From positions 60,737-124,736 of the forward strand of contig JASANE010017527.1 in the NCBI GenBank assembly GCA_030248225.1: 64,000 nucleotides of DNA. Reading direction: 5' to 3'. Numbering within the stretch: position 1 is the first letter of the stretch; the number at the start of each line of letters is the position of its first letter. Both the position numbers and the translations under genes were made by a program. Positions 24,601 through 33,600 of the stretch are shown here, in pieces. Origin of the DNA: Trileptium ribeirensis. Taxonomy: Eukaryota > Nematoda > Enoplea > Enoplida > Thoracostomopsidae. Under the pieces are notes generated by a model, which ran no database searches, was not told the DNA's origin, and saw only the letters and a list, made by a program, of their open reading frames with translations.

Positions 24601-27600
24601 ATTTTCAGGCCCCCCAGCAAGGTCTTCTTCGGGTATTTTACTAGGTATTTACCCAAAGGAATTTGAAAATACCCAACAAAATTTGAAAATACTCAGAAAA
24701 ATACTCAGTGTTTTACACATAGGTCTCGAAAACGTAATACATTCTTTACTCAAGCTAAATGCTATGTACGCGACCTAAATAGCACTACATACGACAAAAA
24801 ATAATAAAGTCACGTTACGTGACTGACCTGACTTAATAAATGCATAAATCATACATTCTTTACTCAAGCTAAATGCTATGTACGCGACCTAAATAGCACT
24901 ACATACGACAAAAAATAATAAAGTCACGTTACGTGACTGACCTGACTTAATAAATGCATAAATCATACATTCTTTACTCAAGCTAAATGCTATGTACGCG
25001 ACCTAAATAGCACTACATACGACAAAAAATAATAAAGTCACGTTACGTGACTGACCTGACTTAATAAATGCATAAATCATACATTCTTTACTCAAGCTAA
25101 ATGCTATGTACGCGACCTAAATAGCACTACATACGACAAAAAAATAATAAAGTCACGTTACGTGACTGACCTGACTTAATAAATGCATAAATCATACATT
25201 CTTTACTCAAGCTAAATGCTATGTACGCGACCTAAATAGCACTACATACGACAAAAAAATAATAAAGTCACGTTACGTGACTGACCTGACTTAATAAATG
25301 CATAAATCACCATTAAGAAAAAAAATTTTCAGTTATACCTAAAATATTTAAGTTAAAGCAATTACAACGTAGCGTAAGTTGTTACCAGCAATATTGCAGA
25401 AACAACCTTTATATACTGACCTATAACTAGTGTAGAAACATTTTACCTTACTTTTTCTGAAAATACCCAGCTAAAATCGAAAGTACCCGGCGACACACCC
25501 AGATTCAAATTTGAAAAAAAATCCCTGCTTCCCAGGTTGGAGCTGGGAGCCCCAGCTCAAATGCCTAGGTAAAATTTTGGTCCTGTGGAAAGGCCAGCGC
25601 TACTGTAAATAATTGCACACTTTATAGTGCCATAAAATTTTAGTATACTGGTACCGTTCAGAGTTACTATCTGAATAGTAATACCCAAACGGCAGTACCA
25701 CATTTTTGCCTGAGTTTCCTAATACTCACATAATATTATATTTAGAGAATATTCGCATTGCAGATTTTGTCATTCACTTCGTATTGACTTACATACTAGA
25801 GATTTTGCATAAATATAATCTCACAACATTATCATTTCCATTTTAAACTATAAGCACCTAAAATATGGCAATTTTAGCTTTTAAAAAGATGAGTGCAGCA
25901 CTGAACAAAACTGGACGCCCGATTGTGTTCGCGTGCAGTTGGCCGTATTATCTCTTTACTTCTAATGTTGAGGTAAAACATTATAGTTATAGTAATAATA
26001 ATTTGTTTTTAATCTGACCGTGTTTTAGTATTGTAATAAGAATAATTTATTGTGTTTTCGTAATTTTGTTTTAGCGATGATTTTTTTTTCAAACTGGCCA
26101 CTAAAACCTTCAAAAACCAATAGAAATATCGGTATTTTATTATAACAAGTTATTTTCGATAACAGAATATTTCAAAGTGGCTGCGAAGAACGTTTGTGTC
26201 TGAGTACACTTTAAGTGCGTACACCTAGATTGTTTTTTTCAAGTCAGTTCACGATCGTAAAAGCGATGAACACGAGCAAATCACAATTTTTCCTCATGTA
26301 CGCGTACATGATTTGCGATGCAGCAACAGGAAGGCGTTGTTGCGGTCACTACCTTGCGATTTAGCATCGCATTTGGCTGGTCGCATACTAGTGAAAACGC
26401 GATTACCGGTCACGTTTTTCTCGTATGCTATAATACACAAATAGACGATGAACATAACTATCTGATTGAGAATGTCATTGAACGCAGGCAAACGTGCCAA
26501 ATAGACATGTTCTCGAATTCATACGTCATAGAGATCATGTTCACGTTCACAAAAATGCGAATGCCGATGGCAAAAATGTGAACGCCAATTTCTGCGCGAA
26601 TCAATTGGTGATCTTGACAAAACAGCAATTTTGGTGTATATACTCAGTTAAAGTGGTCTCACGCATTAGAATAATAAACATTATTGCAACATTTTATTTG
26701 TTTCTGCTGAAAAATCAACAACTAAATAACTTAAGTGGCAGCTACGAAGTTTCGGAAATTTATTGAAAACTACGATTACAGCGGTTTATTGGTTTCTGTA
26801 GAAAAATCGTTAACTAAATATATCTAACTGTGTAAACAAGTTTTTCGGTATTTTTGAGCAAAGAATGATGTAAATTTATCGTTACATTATGTATTAATAT
26901 CCCATTTCAAAGTAAGCCTTTTCTTTTATGTACACTAGCTTATATTTTGTATTTTATTTCATTGTGCCATTATTATTAAAATGTATGCTTCGGTTTGTTT
27001 TGTAATTTTAATCATTGGATTTTGCGCATTTTCTTTTAGCCGCCGTACCCGGAAATCGTGCAATATTGCAACATTTGGCGCAATTATCATGATATTTCAA
27101 TCAACTACCGAATCATAAAAATGATCATCGACTATTATGAGCAAAATACCGAGGAACTCCGAAAGTACCACGGACCGGGCCACTGGAACGATCCTGACAT
27201 GGTAGATGTATAATTAAATCTGCTTGATAGAGCACTGTCGCTTGCGCTTAAAATAATTCAATATATTAAAAATGACAGAAGTGTTTTTAAAACTGAATGC
27301 TGATTTTTAAAGCTGTAAAAATATACATCTTAATACACCGGACTAGTGAATTACTTCACTAACTTCTTGAGCTCGACATCAGGTGCTGCCATTCCCCAAA
27401 GGTCTGATTTTTCGCAAATGCGCTCCCTCGCTGGCAACGTCTTCTATGATGGTGTTTGTCTCCCTATCCCACGCGCAGGCGCCCTATGCATCCTTCAGAA
27501 AATCCAGATCTTTCAAGACAGTGCATACGGAAATAATGTGGGAAATATTGTGGCGCCACATGATTTCATCTTGTAAAATGCGATCTTGGCAACTTTTTCC

Positions 27601-30600
27601 TTCTCGTGAGATGTACTAACAAAATGGTGAATTTCATTGTTTTTCGAAAACAAAACTGCGGAAAAACACATTTTGCAGCTTAAAAAGTGAAATAAAAACA
27701 AATGCTCGTCACAACTACTCATAGACCTGTTGCGTGTAAAGATCTTGTTTGTACGAGCACTGAATTTCTACAATAATGCTTGCCAGCAATGTTAGTTTGA
27801 AACTAACTAATATAGAGCAGAATGTAGCAGAAAACGGTACGTATATACCATTAATTATTGTATTAAGGTGCGCTTAAACGTTCAAACTTTTTGCTCTAAA
27901 TTTAATCAAAATTAATGAGCTCAAATAATTTTGATTTGATCAAATTTTGAAAGCATCAACATGTGAACACTATTCAAAATTTTGTATATATTAGTTCAGC
28001 CAATCAGAGAAAAGGAACATATTGAGATATTTTTAGCTCAAATTTTAAAACGCATGACAATCAGCCTCTTTTTCATTTAAAAATTCCAGTCAATATTTGA
28101 TATTGAATAGAATGTTTGAACGTCTGAACACGCTTTTAGAATAATTAATTATGTGGATAACAGTGGAACTTCCTGACTATCTGTAGTATTAATATATTTT
28201 GATTGTTAAACTCGTGTTAACACGCTCAAACGTTTACGCTCAAATTTTGTTCAAAATTTGAAAGCATTTTTTATATTATGTTGGTTTGAACGTGTCAATA
28301 TTGTACAAGAATTTCAAAAATATCCTCTTAACCGATCATCGACGAGCTCAAAATTCGAGCTAAAAGTTTGAACGTGTGAACACGTCTTAACATTAACTAA
28401 TGTTTGTTTTTTGGATTGTGATCGGTAATGATGGCATAACAGTGACCGAAGCCAAGGTTCAAATGGCGTTTTGGTGTCTTTGGTCGGCACCGTTGCTCAT
28501 GTCGAATGATTTGAGGAAGATGGCGCCCGGTACGTCTCAACCGTTTTTTAACTTCTGATCCTTAATACGGAACATTGTTCGAAAAGTTAGTCTCATAAAC
28601 TATCATCATGTTTTAGCAACCATGTGCTACGTTGAACAGTACGTTGTCATTAAATGTAACCAATAATCAATAGCAACGTTTTTACTTTTGTAAAAGCGTA
28701 ATGAATACCATTATTTTTTCGCTAGGTCTATCTTACAGTTACCGTCTCAAGGTACAACCAAAAAAATAAGGCAAATCATTGGCGAAAAATAAACTCGCGA
28801 ATTTCTTACAAATAATTATTAACAGTTGATGTTAATATTCGCAAATTGCTTTAATTTATTACCGTTGGGTGTTCACCCTAGGTGTATGCAGAGATTAATT
28901 CAGCAATAAAACTATGATCCATTTTGTGGTTTACAGCGAATATTAACGTGGGCATTTTAGCATTGGAGAGTATGTTTTGAAAATGGCCATCGATGACAGG
29001 TAGTTATTCGCAGATAACTGCTATCAAAGAACAATAATTTAGCAAAATGTAGTTTTTTATTACTGAATAAATTTATCCTAAGATAGATTATCCCGTTGTC
29101 TTGGTGTAATATACAGTATTAAAGCGCAATGTTTATTGCAAGTCCTATAACTCGACAACTGATAGGCGGAATTTCCTAAATTTTTTTACTATTCAACGCG
29201 ATCACATAATAGCACATACAAGGAAAATTATATGCCTGCATCTCCTTTTGTTTGCAACAAGGCGTTGAACAAACCCATATATCGGGCCAAAATCAGTTCA
29301 GATTAATATGTTATCATCTGTAACCTAGTAAGAGGCAAACATAAAACGTTAAAAAATTTTCCAACATGCTTGGCATATACAAACTTCTGTAGTAATGATC
29401 TATTGAGCCATTTTTAAGCCCATTAAGTTGTCAAAACCCATTTTTGCCAGGGAAAAGCCTGTCCTTTTGGCAAATTTAATGTAATTTTGATGATATCAAT
29501 AATTTAGATAAGGCTGTGTCATTTGAAATAAATATTTACAGTACTTTGTCCTATGTTGAAGTAACGCATGCATTATTGCTCGCGAAAAACAGGTAATAAA
29601 TTGTTCAACAATTTTCGTGTTTATTGCTAACTGCATATAGCAAGGAATTGAATTTCTCACTCTTACTTAGACGAGTATCGGAAACATTTATAAATTAACT
29701 GACATTACTAACGCAACGGTAGCAGTCAGCATCTAGTTTATTATACAATGAAGGAACCGAGTTTAACTAGTTAAATAAAGCTATAAGACCCGTCCATCAG
29801 CCACAACAGGCAAAACTTGTTTTTAAAAAATATTAAATATTTCGATATTAATAGTATTTTTAAACTTTGGCTTACACCTTGAAACAATTATTCTGACAAA
29901 AAAATTTATATCATACAAAAATGTGGTAGCTCTTGATGCGTTTACTAGTTGTTTTCATTATTTGATGCAGTGCTCCGCAATTGATATGTGACTTCAAATA
30001 CCGGAAACACTGGTCAAAATTAAAAAGTTCTCAGTTGGTATCTGTTTTATGAGAATTTAGATGGGAAATTATTGAATCTGCGTAACCACACGGTTAGAAG
30101 TTCTGCAATAAGAATTTATTACTCGTTGAATAAAATATTCTAGTCACGCTTACGTCAATTCGGTGATAGGTTATGCGCTACGCAGATAGGAAAAAACTGT
30201 CCCTTCACAATACACTATTTGCGCTAACGGAGCGTAATTCCATATTTCGTAAGGCTTTCTGTTTAAAACATTGGATTTTTGTCAGTAATACATCGAGTTC
30301 GTGTTAGTTTTTGTTACAGTAGAACGCTTTGCGCGGAGACGTCGTTAGCCATGTTTTAATACCGTTTAAACTATGAACAGTGTTTCAGGTCACAAGGAAA
30401 TTCTGCTGAATAAAGATCTGATTGCAATCGATCAGGATCCTCTTGGAGACATGGAAGGTGCTCGAAGTAAGTCATTAATATGCAAATTTTTATATTCATC
30501 TACATCCGTTGCTGCAGCTAATGCTGAAGCGTGGAACCGTTTGTGTTGTTAAACTGTATCCCAGCTAATCCGTTCGTAGCACTGCTAAGAGGTACAAGGC

Positions 30601-33600
30601 GTTCGTAACCGTGGTACCCATTTATTCCGATTGCAATTAATACAGTACTCGCCAGATTTGAGTGATAGTCGTTCGAAAAACTTCAACTTTTGCTGGAATT
30701 CTACTCGAAAATTATTTTTAGCCGTCTTTATAATTTATTTAAGTGGTGTGCGACGTTTGTTGTTCCAAACTTTTTTGGCAGATGAAACAATTTATTTTTT
30801 CTATTTCTGTTTGATCGAGCTCGACACTCAGTTCTGGCGAGTACTGCATGTAACCATTAATATAAATACTGGTAGTTGTAGTGTAAGAAAAGCAAAAGAG
30901 ATGACTGGATAATTTTAAAGCAATGTAACCCATTTTTGTAAATAATACTGTGGTTTTACCTAATGTAGTTTTTAGTTTTCTAGTCGCCCGTTAAATCTAC
31001 GACCGACCTGCGATTGACACTAGGAATCGACTGGGAAATTATATCAGCAAAGGGTTTAGAACAAAATTTTAACAGTGTATTGCGCACCGTATAACAGTTA
31101 GTAGCATGTCTTATCGTTATCGCCAAGGTGATGAATTAACCTTCGAATATATGATCTAGCGTGAGTATCAACTTACATACTGAGACGAATGTCACTGATC
31201 TTGCTCGAATAGTTAACGAGATATGCCTGCTTATTGCGTATTTGGGTATTCATTGTTTATTGCGTATTTATAGGATCCAGCTATATAGGACAAAAATTGC
31301 TCTATAAGATGAGACCAAATAAATACACATACAGCTCGAGTGGTTGTGGAGATATTGCCGTATTGGTATGATGCCACCAATTAAACACCCGTTTTGACAT
31401 AATCGTGTGGCGTAAACAATCAGAATGATAGCACACCATTTTCAGTTATATAGAGGATGCATTCCTCTACAAATTTCAAACCAATACCACCCATGATATA
31501 GTTCGAGCTGTTGCAAAGACAATGGATTTTCGTGTATGTTGGGTCCATGCCCCATTCAAAAACACATTGTAGCACAATTGTGCAGATTAAATAACGAAAA
31601 TTTCAGAAAGTCGTATATTTATATCTGTTGGCTTTTTTCTTAAATGCTTGCGTGGGTGATGCTTGAAATTTGTGTTAACGAATTTTATACTGAGCTGATT
31701 CAATTTTGCTATCGTTCATAATTTTATAAATATTGTTTTCAGAAAGACGGAGTCAAATATTATTTGAAAAAGGTTCATCCGATCAGCAGCTTAACGGGAA
31801 CCGGTGCCAGTTATCATTACTCTTTTGCTTTACTCCTGAGCAATATTGATTCTACCCACAAGGTAACTGTTGCATAAGTTTTTCTATTTCCCATTTTTTC
31901 GGATGTAAATTATTATCAAAAGCACCAGACAACAAATGGCCAAACCCAATTTACCGACAACAGATAACCAAAAAGTCACCACGGGCTAATTATTTCGGCA
32001 AATTGGGTTTGTTGTCGATGAACTTTATACCCTTGAAGAGGTATGAGACAGCCTTATTGGATTTTAGAGGACGTTACTATTGTATTAACGTATTTAATAA
32101 CCCATGGAAACCGTTCTAGATTCCAAGAAGGCAATTATAACCAAACTATTGAAGACAGACTGATTCTATGTATCGCGTTCGTCGATCGTTGACCCCTGAA
32201 AACCAATGAAAAGATATTAAATAATATTCATGCAGGATGCTATATAACCGAATCAAATTGATCCCTTTTAATGCTCTGCGAGCAATACATAAACAAATAG
32301 TTGAAGACAGACTACATTTTGGAAACCTTGTTCGTCGACAGTAAAACCCTTTTGACAGCCTAACAGACACTTTTTGTAAGGTAAAATACATAATAGCATG
32401 CTGAAACTTTAAACACCCTTATTTCTGGCAAAGGGTCGAACGAACCACATTTGGTACACAACAGCTCAGGAATATGTCAACAAAGCCGTATATTGAGCAA
32501 AGTTTTAGATTTCAACGAACTGATTTCGGATGCTAGTTTGGATGTTTAGCCTGCGCTGGATGCTGGTTTGGATGTTTAGCTAAATTGCGCCAGCTAAATT
32601 GTACTTCGTCATCACACTTGCTGTCCAAATCCATCCACCCAAAAATGAGATATGAGTGACACCGACCAGCAAAAAATTTTCCGATTTTGACCCTAACACT
32701 GTTAGTGGAAACTCCGCTTGTTCTGCTTCAAAAATAAAATATCTAAAATTATTACACTACACCACTAATTAGTCTTCTTCCATAGTGTCGCAAAATAGAT
32801 AAGTCTAACCGTCGCGATATGTGTGGAATACCCAAATCATAGCATTGAGAATGACAGTTTCGGATAATTCGATAAGTTAGCTAATGTAATTCTATACTGT
32901 ATTAAATATCCAAGACAGCAATACAGTGTGCCGTGGTACACACAATCAGCAGACATGAAAGGTTGGTTGTGGGTAAGCCATACGGTGTCAAAATTCTTAA
33001 ATAATTTCGTGATGTATTATCCAAATCCCATGACACAAAATGTGGTTTTTGCGGTCAGCCGAGATTCAAAATTTGTCCATATGAAAACATATTGTTGAAT
33101 TTTAAGTGTAGCGAGAGAAACGAGCGAAGCGGAGAATTGTTACTAGCCGTGACATTGGCAAAATTTGACAATATTCGTTATTCGGTTTTTAGGGGGACCC
33201 GCATAACTCAACTTCGGCTGGGCGCATTGATTCGCGTGGTAGCTCATTTTAATGCTTGAAATCTCTATTTGTGCCGTTTATTTAGGCGTGAAGCCCGATT
33301 CCAACATCTTGCGACCGGATAGCAGAGCACACCCAAAATACACGAAAATGGTTTTATATTCGCAACGGCTCAAGCTATATCGGTGTTTTGGTTTCATTTG
33401 GCAGACGAATTTATCTTGTATGTACTTGCACATTGCGAGCACAGTAATCATGCATATCTTCTAAACTACTATTAGGAACATGGCTTTTATACGGTGGCTC
33501 GTTTTGTAATTTAATGGTCAATATAGTTGTGTACGTCTCTCTGAATTTCATATTCAACACTCATAATAATTCACCGCCTTGGCGATAAGACAAGTTACTA

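Larger units (their letters stand above)
23545..25877. other. GH27 intron 3
   Basis: 2333 bp, GT-AG. It holds a 257-bp MITE (23614-23870) and a larger repeat block (24186-25610) that includes the 114-bp x5 array. Confidence 0.85.
27202..28414. other. GH27 intron 5, with GG 3' end
   Basis: 1213 bp. It holds two adjacent MITEs. It starts with GT but the protein frame requires it to end TTTTTTGG. Confidence 0.75.

Noticed and set aside
26318..26766. Open frames in GH27 intron 4
   Set aside because: No family match, and the flanking exons splice across this region in frame.
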